From Streptococcus sobrinus DSM 20742 = ATCC 33478 (lineage in GTDB: Bacteria; Bacillota; Bacilli; Lactobacillales; Streptococcaceae), in the NCBI RefSeq assembly GCF_000686605.1, contig NZ_JMLC01000003.1, positions 62,001 to 126,000 on the forward strand: a stretch of DNA of 64,000 bases, read 5' to 3'. The notes beneath the pieces are model-generated. The model was given only the letters and a program-made list of their open reading frames with translations. It had not been told where the DNA came from and did not search any database. A program made the translations under genes and the position numbers. Shown here one piece after another: positions 46,333-55,588 of the stretch (position 1 is the stretch's first letter; each line of letters begins with the position of its first letter).

Positions 46333-47103
46333 ATGGTAAATAAGAAGGTTATTTCGAGCAGTGTCAAGGAAAAGAGTACAAGATTAGTTGGGAATTCTAA
46401 GAGATTTATTTCAAAAAAATTAGAAAACTCACAAGAGATTAGTCAGGAAGCTCTTTTAAAAACTTTAGATTGGGCCTATTCTAAGACTATTGAAGGAATA
46501 CCTGGGCAACAGACACTTGATGAGTTTGTAGAAGATTATTTATCGAAAAGTAGTGATAAGGATGAAGCAATTGATAAGATAATCAAATTTCAAACAACCA
46601 AAGCAGCTGTTTCAGGTTTTGTTACTGGATTTGGTGGAGTTCTGACATTACCTGTTACAGTTCCAGCAAATATAACGACCGTTATTTTGTTCCAAATGAG
46701 GATGATAGCAGCTATAGCCAGCATCAGAGGTTATAATTTACGTAGTGACCAAGTCCAGACTTTTGCATATGCTACCCTTGCAGGTTCTTCTGTGGCTGAT
46801 ATTGTTAAAAAATCTGGAATAACGATTGGCAATAAACTAGCTGTTAATACAGTAAGGAGGATACCTGGAACTGTTCTCACTAAGATAAATCAAGCAGTTG
46901 GATTTAGATTAGCAACTAAATTTGGAACAAAAGGGGTTGTCAATCTAGGGAAGATGGTTCCTATTGCAGGTGCGGGAATTGGTGCGATTTTTGATGTTAC
47001 AACAACAAGAACCATTGCAAGGATGGCTAAAAAAACTTTTACCACTAAGGGTATTGAGTTAGGTAATGATGAGATGATTAGTAAGGAAATGGTAAATAAT
47101 TAA
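46333..47103 (+). CDS. EcsC-family-like membrane-associated protein
   Basis: A 256-residue protein. The region about residues 50-230 resembles EcsC family proteins: VSGFVTGFGGVLTLPVTVPANI, FQMRMIAAIASIRGYNLRSD, VNLGKMVPIAGAGIGAIFDVTTTR. It has several amphipathic or hydrophobic helices. The function is unknown. Its DNA is clearly more AT-rich and its codons differ from deoB and punA on either side, which suggests a later insertion into the operon. RBS lies in GGGAGACGG ahead of the ATG. Confidence 0.75.
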   Translation: MVNKKVISSSVKEKSTRLVGNSKRFISKKLENSQEISQEALLKTLDWAYSKTIEGIPGQQTLDEFVEDYLSKSSDKDEAIDKIIKFQTTKAAVSGFVTGFGGVLTLPVTVPANITTVILFQMRMIAAIASIRGYNLRSDQVQTFAYATLAGSSVADIVKKSGITIGNKLAVNTVRRIPGTVLTKINQAVGFRLATKFGTKGVVNLGKMVPIAGAGIGAIFDVTTTRTIARMAKKTFTTKGIELGNDEMISKEMVNN

Positions 47104-47131
47104 TTATCTTCTAAAGGGAAAGGAGGCGATT

Positions 47132-47701
47132 ATGACAGCATCTATTGAAAAAGTCGAACGTTTGATTGACCAGATTAATAAGCTCCATTTGGCTTATTCG
47201 CGGGACTATTTTGAAACTGGGAAAGTGGCCAAGGTCAACCTTTCCCATACCTTCTCCAAAGTGCCGACCGAACATATCTTGTCCTATCGTCTCAATCTCC
47301 ATGAGTCTATCAATGACTACCTTTACCGAGCTGACCTCAAGGATATTAACTTTTATTATCGGGTTAAAACGGCCGAGTCTATTCTGGATAAGATTGAGAG
47401 ATATAAGGCTCGAGAAACCCAGTATCCGGTCAATAACATCCTCAACGACATCTTTGGGGCTCGGATGATTTTGACTTCGGACCAAGTGGCTCAAGTGCTT
47501 GATTCTCTTGACGGTTGGAAGGAAAAATTTGGTCTGAAAAATTGGTATCTAAGGGATCAAGATGGCTATATTGGTATCCATATTTATTTCAAAAATGCCA
47601 GTAATTTCTATTACCCATGGGAATTGCAAATTTGGGATGAAAAGGATGCCGAGAGCAATATCAAAAGCCATCAGGACTTTAAGCGGTCATTTGTAAAATA
47701 A
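47132..47701 (+). CDS. RelA/SpoT-domain-like protein (degenerate small alarmone synthetase)
   Basis: A 189-residue protein with the layout of a small alarmone synthetase. FYYRVKTAESILDKIERYK (about residues 70-88) matches the substrate-binding R-x-K region, VNNILNDIFGARMIL matches the D-I-x-G-x-R motif, DQDGYIGIHIYF stands for the NGYRSLH loop, and YPWELQIWDEKDAESN stands for the E-x-Q-I-R-T motif. Key basic and tyrosine positions differ, so (p)ppGpp synthesis is uncertain; it could be an altered pyrophosphokinase or a sensor. RBS is GGAGGCGAT. It lies 13 bp before punA, so it is part of the nucleoside operon. Confidence 0.65.
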   Translation: MTASIEKVERLIDQINKLHLAYSRDYFETGKVAKVNLSHTFSKVPTEHILSYRLNLHESINDYLYRADLKDINFYYRVKTAESILDKIERYKARETQYPVNNILNDIFGARMILTSDQVAQVLDSLDGWKEKFGLKNWYLRDQDGYIGIHIYFKNASNFYYPWELQIWDEKDAESNIKSHQDFKRSFVK

Positions 47702-47714
47702 GAAAGGCTAAACT

Positions 47715-48524
47715 ATGATACTTATTGATAAAATCAAGCAAACCCGTGACTTCTTGCAAGGCAAGGGCATGGTGGCTCCGGAATTTGGTCTGATTCTGGG
47801 TTCAGGTCTGGGTGAATTGGCCCAAGAGGTTGAGAATGCCATTGTTTTGGATTATGCGGAGATTCCTAATTGGGGTCGCTCAACGGTTGTCGGCCATGCT
47901 GGTAAGCTAGTCTATGGTGACTTGGCTGGACGCAAGGTTCTGGCCTTACAAGGTCGTTTCCATTTTTACGAGGGGAATCCGCTGGAAGTGGTGACCTTCC
48001 CTGTTCGTGTTATGAAAGCTCTGGGATGCCAAGGCGTTCTCGTCACCAATGCGGCTGGCGGAATTGGTTTTGGTCCTGGGACTCTTATGGCCATCAGCGA
48101 CCACATCAATTTGACTGGACAAAATCCGCTGATTGGAGCCAATCTAGATGACTTCGGTCCGCGTTTCCCTGACATGTCCAATGCCTACAGCAAGGATTAC
48201 CGGCAAACAGCCCACCGTGTAGCTGAAAAATTAGGTATCAAGTTGGACGAAGGTGTCTATATCGGCGTGACTGGGCCATCCTATGAAACCCCTGCCGAAA
48301 TCAGAGCCTTTAAGACTATGGGAGTCGATGCCGTTGGTATGTCAACCGTTCCTGAAGTCATCGTTGCGGCTCATTCAGGCCTCAAGGTGCTGGGAATCTC
48401 TGCTATCACCAATCATGCGGCCGGTTTCCAAGATGAGCTCAACCACGAAGAAGTGGTAGCCGTCACCCAAAGAATCAAGGCCGATTTCAAGGGTCTGGTC
48501 AAGGCAGTTCTAGCTGAATTATAG
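47715..48524 (+). CDS. punA: Purine-nucleoside phosphorylase (trimeric, PunA type)
   Basis: A 269-residue enzyme splitting inosine and guanosine with phosphate. It has ILGSGLGELAQEVENA (phosphate-binding Ser), VVGHAGKLVYGDL, FYEGNPLEVVTFPVRVMK, VTNAAGGIGFGPGTLM, and the base-specificity region SYETPAEIRAFKTMGVDAVGMS followed by ISAITNHAAG with the conserved Asn. It is of normal length. It is separated by 13 bp from both neighbours. It acts downstream of adenosine deaminase. Confidence 0.95.
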   Translation: MILIDKIKQTRDFLQGKGMVAPEFGLILGSGLGELAQEVENAIVLDYAEIPNWGRSTVVGHAGKLVYGDLAGRKVLALQGRFHFYEGNPLEVVTFPVRVMKALGCQGVLVTNAAGGIGFGPGTLMAISDHINLTGQNPLIGANLDDFGPRFPDMSNAYSKDYRQTAHRVAEKLGIKLDEGVYIGVTGPSYETPAEIRAFKTMGVDAVGMSTVPEVIVAAHSGLKVLGISAITNHAAGFQDELNHEEVVAVTQRIKADFKGLVKAVLAEL

Positions 48525-48537
48525 GAGGTGAGACTCC

Positions 48538-49245
48538 ATGCGAGTCCATTTTATCATTCATGAAAGTTTTGAAGCCCCTGGGGCTTACCTAGCCTGGGCA
48601 GCTCTGCGGGGACACGAGGTCTCCATCACCAAGGTTTATCAATTTGAAGGCCTACCCGAGTCAGTCGGTGATTTTGATATGCTGATTGTTATGGGCGGCC
48701 CTCAAAGTCCAAGTTCCACTCAGGAAGAATTCCCCCATTTCAATGCAGGGGCTGAGATTGCCCTGATTAAAAAGGCCATCCAGGCGGATAAATACATTAT
48801 CGGTGTCTGCCTAGGAGCCCAGCTCCTGGGTCAGGCCTACGGAGGTACCTGCATTGCCAGCCCTGAGCGAGAAATCGGGAATTTTCCGATTGAGCTAACC
48901 CAAGCTGGCCAAGCAGATTCAAGATTGTCTCATATCCCCCAAGGTCTGGTTGTCGGACATTGGCATGGGGATATGCCAGGTTTGGTTGAGGGAGCTCAGA
49001 TTCTGGCTACCAGTCAGGGATGCCCTAGGCAGATTATCGCCTATAGTCAGAAGCATTTTGGCTTTCAAGCCCATCTGGAATTAACCAAGGATCTAGTCAG
49101 ACAGCTCCTGGCTCAGGAAAAGGACATTGAAGGCGACAGCCAAAAATATAGCTACGTCCAAGGAGCAGATGCTATTTTGACCTATGATTATGACCAGATG
49201 AATCAGGCCCTCTACCAGTTCTTGGATAAATTAAGCCAATCATGA
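48538..49245 (+). CDS. Class I glutamine amidotransferase-like protein
   Basis: A 235-residue protein of the GATase class I fold. It has MLIVMGGPQSPSSTQEEF, the nucleophile elbow IIGVCLGAQLLGQAYGG (Cys about residue 93), and HWHGDMPGL followed by FGFQAHLELT with the catalytic-type His and Glu. It is a stand-alone domain without a synthetase partner. Such proteins in purine operons are often annotated GMP synthase-like; the substrate is unknown. It overlaps the next ClC gene by 4 bp (ATGA). RBS is AGGAGGTGAGA. Confidence 0.85.
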   Translation: MRVHFIIHESFEAPGAYLAWAALRGHEVSITKVYQFEGLPESVGDFDMLIVMGGPQSPSSTQEEFPHFNAGAEIALIKKAIQADKYIIGVCLGAQLLGQAYGGTCIASPEREIGNFPIELTQAGQADSRLSHIPQGLVVGHWHGDMPGLVEGAQILATSQGCPRQIIAYSQKHFGFQAHLELTKDLVRQLLAQEKDIEGDSQKYSYVQGADAILTYDYDQMNQALYQFLDKLSQS

Positions 49246-50474
49246 AGTTCTATCATTACTCCCTCCGTTTTCTTACGGCTGTCGGCTTGACCGGTCTCCT
49301 GGGAGGATTCGCTGGGATTGCCATGCATGAATTGCTCAATCTCGTGGAAATTCTGGTCTTTGGCCATAATGACGATGACTATCTGACTTTGGTTAGGTCC
49401 CTGTCCGCCTGGTCCCGTTTTGGCGGTATAGCTGTCATTTCACTTGTGGCTGCTCTAATCTGGTATTGGTTGCAGAAGGCCCCAAATCGGGTTGTTTCCG
49501 TCCGACAAAGCCTGCAACACCCCAAGAGACTTTATAGCTTTCTACGGCAGGTCCTCCATAGCCTCCTACAGATTGTCTTTGTCGGTGCCGGTGGTCCAAT
49601 TGGTAAGGAAGGAGCTCCCCGTGAATTAGGAGCCCTCTTTGCTGGGCGAGTTGCCGTCCGCTTTAAATTAAAATCCAAGGATGCCTACCTGCTGATGGCC
49701 AGCGGGGCAGCAGCAGGGCTGGCGGCTGTTTATCAGGTGCCCCTGTCCTCTTTCTTCTTTGCTTTTGAAGTATTGGCCGTGGCCCTTTCCCTGAGAAGTC
49801 TGTTGGTGGTGCTCGTCAGTACCTATCTGGCAACTTTTGTCTCTAATCCTATTGTGACCAGTAATCCCAACTATCATTTGCATCCCCTGACCAATGGTCT
49901 AAGCTTTTGGTCCAGTCTAGGCCTCCTAGTCTGCCTAGCGATTTTGACTGCATTTTTTGCGGGCTCTTTCAGACGCCTCAATAAACTTGCTGGTAAATGG
50001 CGGCGGAAAGACAAGTCAATCTTTCTAACCCTGCCCCTTACTGGAGTCCTTGTAGGAGCTACTGCCCTGCTCTTTCCAACCATTCTTGGTAACGGGAGTG
50101 CCCTAGCTCAATCGGCCTTCAATGGCCTACCCTTGCGAATGGCTCTGGTCCTCTTTGTCCTAAAGGCCAGTCTGGTTCTTTTGAGTCTAGTCAGCGGTGC
50201 CTACGGTGGCACCCTGACCCCGTCCTTCGCCCTGGGTGGCCTGCTGGGCCTAATTGTCTGTCAAATTGTAGCTGGCTTTATCTCTATCCAAGGGCCTGAG
50301 CTCTTCATGTTGGCTGGCGCAGCTAGCTTCTTAGCCATCACCATGAAGGCCCCTCTGACAGCTGCGGGCTTGGTCATTGGTTTCACCCACTCCCAACCCA
50401 TTCTACTAATCCCGATTCTCTTTACAGTTGCTTTGACCAAGCTCTTTGAATCTCGTATATTTTATAGAAATTGA
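49242..50474 (+). CDS. ClC-family chloride channel or transporter (second copy)
   Basis: A 410-residue polytopic protein. ClC motifs are [20 protein letters not shown] (GKEGAP, about residues 112-131), [40 protein letters not shown] and an N-terminal helix with [19 protein letters not shown]. It is only distantly similar to the ClC at 13913. There are no CBS domains. It overlaps the upstream GATase gene, and deoD begins 13 bp after its stop, so it is embedded in the nucleoside operon, as in other mutans-group streptococci. The ion is unknown. Confidence 0.87.
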   Translation: MKFYHYSLRFLTAVGLTGLLGGFAGIAMHELLNLVEILVFGHNDDDYLTLVRSLSAWSRFGGIAVISLVAALIWYWLQKAPNRVVSVRQSLQHPKRLYSFLRQVLHSLLQIVFVGAGGPIGKEGAPRELGALFAGRVAVRFKLKSKDAYLLMASGAAAGLAAVYQVPLSSFFFAFEVLAVALSLRSLLVVLVSTYLATFVSNPIVTSNPNYHLHPLTNGLSFWSSLGLLVCLAILTAFFAGSFRRLNKLAGKWRRKDKSIFLTLPLTGVLVGATALLFPTILGNGSALAQSAFNGLPLRMALVLFVLKASLVLLSLVSGAYGGTLTPSFALGGLLGLIVCQIVAGFISIQGPELFMLAGAASFLAITMKAPLTAAGLVIGFTHSQPILLIPILFTVALTKLFESRIFYRN

Positions 50475-50487
50475 GGAATACCAATCT

Positions 50488-51195
50488 ATGTCAATTCATA
50501 TCGAAGCGGCACCTGGCCAAATTGTTGATAAAATTCTCTTACCGGGAGACCCTCTGCGGGCCAAATTCATTGCCGAAAACTTTTTAGAAAATCCTGTCTG
50601 CTTTAACAATATTCGTGGCATGTTGGGCTATACTGGAACCTACAAGGACCAGAAGGTCTCTGTCATGGGAACTGGTATGGGTATGCCCTCCATCTCCATC
50701 TATGCCCACGAATTGATTGTCGATTATGGTGTGAAGAAATTGATTCGGGTTGGTACGGCTGGCTCCATTGACCCAGATGTCCATGTGCGGGAATTGGTTC
50801 TGGCCCAAGCGGCCGCAACCAATTCAAATATTATCCGCAACGACTTTCCTGAATATGATTTCCCACAAATTGCTGATTTTGACCTCCTGGACAAGGCCTA
50901 CCATATCGCTAAGGATTTGGGCATGACCACCCATGTTGGCTCTGTTCTGTCATCGGATGTCTTTTATTCCAGCATGCCTGAACGCAATATGAAGCTGGGG
51001 ACCTTGGGCGTTAAGGCTATTGAAATGGAAGCAGCAGCTCTCTATTACCTAGCAGCCCAATATCAGGTGCAAGCCTTGGGTATTATGACCATCTCAGACA
51101 GTCTAGTCCACCCAGAAGAGGACACGACAGCTGAGGAAAGACAAACGACCTTTACCGACATGATGACAGTCGGCCTGGAAACTTTGATTGCTTAA
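50488..51195 (+). CDS. deoD: Purine-nucleoside phosphorylase (hexameric, DeoD type)
   Basis: A 235-residue phosphorylase accepting 6-amino as well as 6-oxo purine nucleosides. It has [57 protein letters not shown], the [15 protein letters not shown] motif and TISDSLVH with the catalytic Asp. ATG at 50488 is chosen, as GAGG lies 11 bp ahead and the protein starts as in the family; the frame continues upstream into the ClC gene. It acts with punA and deoB. Confidence 0.95.
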   Translation: MSIHIEAAPGQIVDKILLPGDPLRAKFIAENFLENPVCFNNIRGMLGYTGTYKDQKVSVMGTGMGMPSISIYAHELIVDYGVKKLIRVGTAGSIDPDVHVRELVLAQAAATNSNIIRNDFPEYDFPQIADFDLLDKAYHIAKDLGMTTHVGSVLSSDVFYSSMPERNMKLGTLGVKAIEMEAAALYYLAAQYQVQALGIMTISDSLVHPEEDTTAEERQTTFTDMMTVGLETLIA

Positions 51196-51196
51196 A

Positions 51197-51962
51197 ATGG
51201 AAAATCAGGCTTTAAAGGAAACCTTAGAAATCCTTATCCAGCAGTATGAATATGCCTCAGCTTACCGCTTGGTGGAGCAGCAAAGGATAAGTGGTGATGC
51301 TAAGACCTTGCTCTATCTGATGAAGAAGCGGCGCCAGTTGGCTATTGAAGAACTCTATGGCCCCAAGACCGTGGAGCATTTTCAAGCTAACTATGATTGC
51401 CAGCTGACAGTCAATCCACAAGAACAGGAGCTGCTGGCTAACTACATCATGGACTTGCAGGCCAAGGTTATCACAGAGGATATTATTGATTTTGTTCGGG
51501 CCGTCAGTCCCATCCTCTATCGACTTTTTCTGCGCTTGATTCAGAGTCAGATTCCAGATTTGCCTAACTATGTCAAGAATTCCAAGGATTCCAGCTACGA
51601 CACTTGGAAATTCTCCAAGATGGAGGACTCGCAAAATCAGGCTCTCCAAGACTTTGCCAGTACTTGGCACGACCCACGGGTCACTTCCAGAAGTCTAGTC
51701 GCCTTAATTGAGCTCCTTACCAATCTCAGAATCGCTCAAGAAGGATGTGACCTTCCTCAGAGACATGGAAAAGTCGGTCCGCAATCCGCTGGCCCACCTC
51801 ATCAAGCCCTTTGATGAGAAAATCTTGCATCAGACAACCGGCTTTTCATCTCGTTCTTTCCTAGAGATGATTATCAAACTAGCCCGCCATACTGGCATTG
51901 TTTATCAAGAAAGTCCCTTTTACTTTGACCAAATTAATCAGCTGATTAGCTCACTCTTATAA
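51197..51962 (+). pseudogene. Frameshifted gene with C-terminal HEPN-like RNPLAH motif
   Basis: Two overlapping frames make up one protein. The first runs from ATG 51197 (MENQALKETLEILIQQYEYA) and is helical. The second, one base later in frame, is in use by about 51740 and ends at 51962. The second half has DMEKSVRNPLAHLIKPFDEK, an R-x4-H motif typical of HEPN ribonucleases such as Csm6, but no CRISPR locus is present here. The intact product would be about 254 residues. One extra base (or two missing) near 51735-51770 explains the break. There is no RBS for the second half. It begins 1 bp after deoD. Confidence 0.6.
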
Positions 51963-51980
51963 GCCAAAAGGATAAAATTT

Positions 51981-52442
51981 ATGAAGTATTTGATTACCTT
52001 CCTCATTTCTATGATTCCCCTTATTGAATTGCGGGGAGCCGTTCCCTACGGAATCGGCGTGGGTCTCCCTATGTGGCAGGCCATCATCATTGGTGTCATC
52101 GGCAATATGTTGCCGGTACCCATCATCTTTTTCTTCGCCCGCCGTGTCTTGGAGTGGGGAGCTGATAAACCCGTCATCGGGGGCTTCTTTAGCTGGTGTC
52201 TGAAAAAGGGCCACAATGGAGGCCAAAAATTAGCCAAAGGGGCAGGTGATAAGGGACTCTATTTCGCTCTCTTCCTCTTCGTTGGCATTCCCCTTCCAGG
52301 AACAGGAGCCTGGACAGGCACCCTGGCCGCCTCCATCCTTGACCTCAAGTTCAAGAACAGCATCATCGCCGTCATCGCCGGCGTCATCCTAGCTGGTTTC
52401 ATCATGGGCTTTGGTTCGGTCCTGGTCAAGAGTTTTTTCTAA
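51981..52442 (+). CDS. Small multidrug export-family membrane protein
   Basis: A 153-residue protein of the pfam Sm_multidrug_ex (COG2426) type. It has three to four helices: MKYLITFLISMIPLIELRGA, AIIIGVIGNMLPVPIIFFFA, LYFALFLFVGIPLPGTGAWT, and a long C-terminal helix. The P-L-I-E-L-R-G-A and PLPGTGAW motifs are family hallmarks. Actual drug export has little support in the family. RBS is AAAAGGAT. The gene ends exactly at a BOX-like repeat whose first base is inside its stop codon. Confidence 0.85.
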   Translation: MKYLITFLISMIPLIELRGAVPYGIGVGLPMWQAIIIGVIGNMLPVPIIFFFARRVLEWGADKPVIGGFFSWCLKKGHNGGQKLAKGAGDKGLYFALFLFVGIPLPGTGAWTGTLAASILDLKFKNSIIAVIAGVILAGFIMGFGSVLVKSFF

Positions 52443-52544
52443 TACTCTTCGAAACTCAAAAATATACGGCGTTAACTCGCTTTGCCGTACTTCAGTACTG
52501 CCTGCAGCTTATTGCCTTGTCTATTTTTGATTTTCATTGAGTAT
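52442..52544 (+). repeat. BOX-like repeat (boxA-boxC type)
   Basis: ATACTCTTCGAAACTCAAAA, GCGTTAACTCGCTTTGCCGTAC, CTGCCTGCAGCTTATTGC and TATTTTTGATTTTCATTGAGTAT, 103 bp. It begins in the stop codon of the upstream gene. The DNA between it and the ABC transporter (52545-52697) holds a CTAAAATAG-type -10 region and the RBS. Confidence 0.8.
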
Positions 52545-52697
52545 AAGTAAGCCAATAAGAAAAGAAGTTGGGGTGAACTTCTAAAATCTAAATTGTTCAA
52601 AAACGTTAGAATTTTTCTAGCGTTTTTTGTTTTTCCTGATAAAGTCCTGAAATTTCTTTTCTAAAATAGTTTTTAGAAAGAAGAGGAGGATCAAGTC

Positions 52698-53408
52698 ATG
52701 AACTATGTGTTGGAGACACGCAATTTAACAAAAAAATTTGGTAAGCAGGTTGCTGTCAAGGAAATATCTTTGCAAGTGGAAAAGAATTCAGTCTATGGAC
52801 TATTGGGGCCTAATGGTTCTGGTAAATCAACCACCTTAAAAATGGTGACAGGCATGCTTCATAAGACTTCTGGCCAAATTCTGATAGATGGACATGAATG
52901 GAGTCGCAAGGATTTGGAGACTATTGGAGCTCTAATTGAATCGCCACCGCTTTATGAAAACCTAACCGCGCGTGAAAATTTAAAGGTAAGAACCTTAATG
53001 TTAAACCTTCCTGAACAACGAATTGATGAGGTTTTAAAGATTGTTGACCTGACTAATACGGGCAAAAAACGAGCTAGGAACTTCTCCATGGGAATGAAGC
53101 AGCGCTTGGGCATTGCCATTGCCCTGCTCAACCATCCCAAACTTTTGATTCTGGATGAACCAACCAATGGTTTAGACCCCTTGGGTATTCAGGAATTACG
53201 GGATTTGATTCGTTCCTTTCCGAAGCAGGGCATTACTGTCATTATTTCCAGCCATATCCTGTCTGAGATTGAATTGATTGCAGATCATATCGGGATTATT
53301 TCGAATGGAGTTCTTGGCTATCAGGACAAAATTCATGCTGGTGAAGATTTGGAAGAACTATTTACCGAGGTCGTAAAGCAGCAGAAAGAGGGTGAAAGTT
53401 ATGATTAA
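52698..53408 (+). CDS. Lantibiotic-immunity ABC transporter, ATP-binding protein (LanF type)
   Basis: A 236-residue ATPase. Walker A is GPNGSGKSTT (about residues 37-46), the signature is FSMGMKQRLGIAIAL, Walker B is LLILDEPTNGLDP and the H-loop is ISSHILSEIE. It is closest to the BcrA/MutF/LctF group that protects cells from lantibiotics and bacitracin-like peptides. Two permease genes and a two-component system follow with overlaps, matching the lctFEG-lcrRS arrangement of S. mutans. The RBS (AAGAGGAGG) is strong. Confidence 0.9.
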   Translation: MNYVLETRNLTKKFGKQVAVKEISLQVEKNSVYGLLGPNGSGKSTTLKMVTGMLHKTSGQILIDGHEWSRKDLETIGALIESPPLYENLTARENLKVRTLMLNLPEQRIDEVLKIVDLTNTGKKRARNFSMGMKQRLGIAIALLNHPKLLILDEPTNGLDPLGIQELRDLIRSFPKQGITVIISSHILSEIELIADHIGIISNGVLGYQDKIHAGEDLEELFTEVVKQQKEGESYD

Positions 53409-54156
53409 ATTCTTTTTAGCAGAACGCTTGAAATTAAAGAGAACCATCAGCAAAAAGATTCTATTATTTTCACCCTGTCTGATCGCCCTGTTAACCATTC
53501 GCCTTCCAGATTATATTTTTACGACCGGTTACAACTGGTGGTATGCCATGATTTTTCCAGGTGTGCTGACTTTATTTATTTGTCTGGTTCAGCAGCAGGA
53601 GGAGAGAAAACTGGCCTATCAGGCTGTCTATCCTCTTTCCGTTTCATTAAAACGCTTTTGGCTCGGAAAAATTAGTGTTATCGCCTATTATATGGGACTG
53701 GCAGAATTGCTCCATTTAGGCCTATTATTGCTGGTAAAGTATTCACTATTTCCGACTCAGGGCGAAAATCAGGAACTATGGCGGTTGGTACTAGCATCAT
53801 TAGTTCTGGTGTTTACAGCCCTCTGGCAAATCCCATTTTGCTTATGGCTGGCCAAAAAGACTGGAACCATCGTAACTTTACTGATTAATCTTGTCCTTAA
53901 TATTGGTGCCGGCATCATTTTCGCAACCAGTAGTTTTTGGTGGCTTTGTCCTTATAGCTGGGGGATTCGCCTGATGGTGCCAATTTTGAATATTTTACCC
54001 AATGGTTTACCGGCAGGAACAGATGCAGTAGTGGCACCGAAATTGCCAACCAGTTCTTGGTCTATGCTGCTTGCAGTCTGCCTATCGGCAATCCTATTGA
54101 TTTTCTTATTGCATTTAACCGCAAGTTGGTTTTCCAAGCAGGAGGTTAAATCATGA
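53401..54156 (+). CDS. Lantibiotic-immunity ABC transporter permease (LanE type)
   Basis: A 251-residue membrane protein with six hydrophobic segments, beginning MIKFFLAERLKLKRTISKKI, the basic N terminus typical of MutE/LctE. It includes TGYNWWYAMIFPGVLTLFIC and LVTLLINLVLNIGAGIIFA-like helices. ATG at 53401 overlaps the ATPase gene by 8 bp and has AAAGAGGGTG upstream. It should form the membrane channel with the following permease. Confidence 0.85.
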   Translation: MIKFFLAERLKLKRTISKKILLFSPCLIALLTIRLPDYIFTTGYNWWYAMIFPGVLTLFICLVQQQEERKLAYQAVYPLSVSLKRFWLGKISVIAYYMGLAELLHLGLLLLVKYSLFPTQGENQELWRLVLASLVLVFTALWQIPFCLWLAKKTGTIVTLLINLVLNIGAGIIFATSSFWWLCPYSWGIRLMVPILNILPNGLPAGTDAVVAPKLPTSSWSMLLAVCLSAILLIFLLHLTASWFSKQEVKS

Positions 54157-54896
54157 AAAAGCTCTTTCTAGCAGAAGCCTATAAGTATCGCAGGACTTTT
54201 ATCATCTGGTTACATATTCTCTTGCCTGCCTTTATGGGAATAGCCTTTGCCACTTATGGTTTGCTTGCCCCAACCTATTCATGGCAGGCCGTGACCAAGG
54301 CCTATTTTGAAGTTTTGGGAATCGGTTTTCCTCTGATTATTTCTATCATTTGCCAAAAGTCGATCGAGCTAGATAAGGAAGCTGGAAATTTTCAAGCTTT
54401 GCTGACCAGTAAGAAGAGGCTGCCACTTTACATGCAAAAGTTACTCTTTCTTATAGCCTTAGAAATTCTGGCTGTAGTCATTGCTATCGTTAGCTTCTCG
54501 CTTTTGTATGGAGGATTGGTCAACCACCTCACCTTTTATCTAGTCCTGCTGTTTGCCTATTTGCTATCGACAATTTTCTTATACTGTCTCCACATTGACC
54601 TAGCCTTTATTTTTGGTAATGGCCTAACCATTATCGTCGGGATTTTTGAATCCCTCATTGCTGCCTTATTTCTGACGGGATTAGGGGATTTTGTTTGGAA
54701 ATTCGTTCCCTGCAGTTGGTCAAGTAGACTCATTGGCTTAATTATGGCCCATTTGGGAATTATAAAATCTGTTGGACCTGTTATTGAAAGGGAATTGCTC
54801 AACTGGATTTTGCTTCTTTTCATTATGACAATTCTGATTGTCGTTGCTAGCCTAATCTGGTTCAATCATTGGGAGGGTCGTTCCGGTAATGACTAA
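54153..54896 (+). CDS. Lantibiotic-immunity ABC transporter permease (LanG type)
   Basis: A 247-residue paralogue of the preceding permease with six hydrophobic segments: MKKLFLAEAYKYRRTFIIWL at the start, then ICQKSIELDKEAGNFQALLT (family-conserved cytoplasmic stretch) and a final helix ILLLFIMTILIVVASLIWF. The start overlaps the upstream stop as ATGA. With the ATPase it would expel peptide antibiotics from the membrane. Confidence 0.85.
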   Translation: MKKLFLAEAYKYRRTFIIWLHILLPAFMGIAFATYGLLAPTYSWQAVTKAYFEVLGIGFPLIISIICQKSIELDKEAGNFQALLTSKKRLPLYMQKLLFLIALEILAVVIAIVSFSLLYGGLVNHLTFYLVLLFAYLLSTIFLYCLHIDLAFIFGNGLTIIVGIFESLIAALFLTGLGDFVWKFVPCSWSSRLIGLIMAHLGIIKSVGPVIERELLNWILLLFIMTILIVVASLIWFNHWEGRSGND

Positions 54897-54928
54897 AATA
54901 TGATATTCTTGTTATGAGGTAAGCAAAT

Positions 54929-55588
54929 ATGAACCGTATTCTTGTTGTAGATGATGATAAAGATATTTTAGAACTTGTAAAAACGACCCTAGAGTTAAAC
55001 CATTATCTTGTTGACATAGCGGAGAACCCCGCTGGTCTAAATAAAGATAATCTCACTCAGTATGATTTAATTATTTTGGATATCATGATGCCAGAGATTG
55101 ACGGTCTGACTTTTTGCCGGGAGATTCGTCCTCTGGTTGACTGCCCCATTGTTTTTCTCACGGCCAAATCACAGGAGACGGATATTGTACTTGGTCTAGG
55201 TTACGGTGCTGATGATTATATCAGTAAACCCTTTGGCATAGAGGAACTCTTGGCCAGAGTCTCTGCCCATCTTCGCAGAGAGCGCCGGGACCATCATAGT
55301 AAGTTGGTGTCAGGCGACATCCAGTTCGATTTGTCATCAAAAGAAGTCAAGGTTGAGCAAGCGATTCTGGACTTAACGAAATCAGAATATGAAATTTGTG
55401 ACTGCCTTCTCAAACATCGTGGGCAGGTCTTTTCTAAAGAGCAACTATATGAAGAACTCTATGGCTATGACGAAAGAGGCATGCCATCAGCTATTGCCGA
55501 ACATATAAAAAATATTCGTGCTAAATTTAGAGATTATGGACAAGAACCGATTAAAACAGTCTGGGGAATTGGGTATAAATGGGAATGA
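54929..55588 (+). CDS. OmpR-family response regulator of the lantibiotic module
   Basis: A 219-residue regulator. The receiver domain has VDDDKDILELVKTTLE, the phospho-acceptor Asp in LIILDIMMPEIDGL, and the Lys of DDYISKPFGIEELLARV. The winged-helix output domain (about residues 125-219) has LTKSEYEICDCLLKHRGQV and ends VWGIGYKWE. The neighbours identify it as the LcrR/ScnR-type controller of the adjacent transporter. It overlaps the kinase start. Confidence 0.9.
   Translation: MNRILVVDDDKDILELVKTTLELNHYLVDIAENPAGLNKDNLTQYDLIILDIMMPEIDGLTFCREIRPLVDCPIVFLTAKSQETDIVLGLGYGADDYISKPFGIEELLARVSAHLRRERRDHHSKLVSGDIQFDLSSKEVKVEQAILDLTKSEYEICDCLLKHRGQVFSKEQLYEELYGYDERGMPSAIAEHIKNIRAKFRDYGQEPIKTVWGIGYKWE

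Noticed and set aside
51708-51962. Independent small gene starting with TTG at 51708
   Set aside because: No ribosome binding site, and the HEPN-like segment reads naturally as the end of the upstream frame after a single-base shift.
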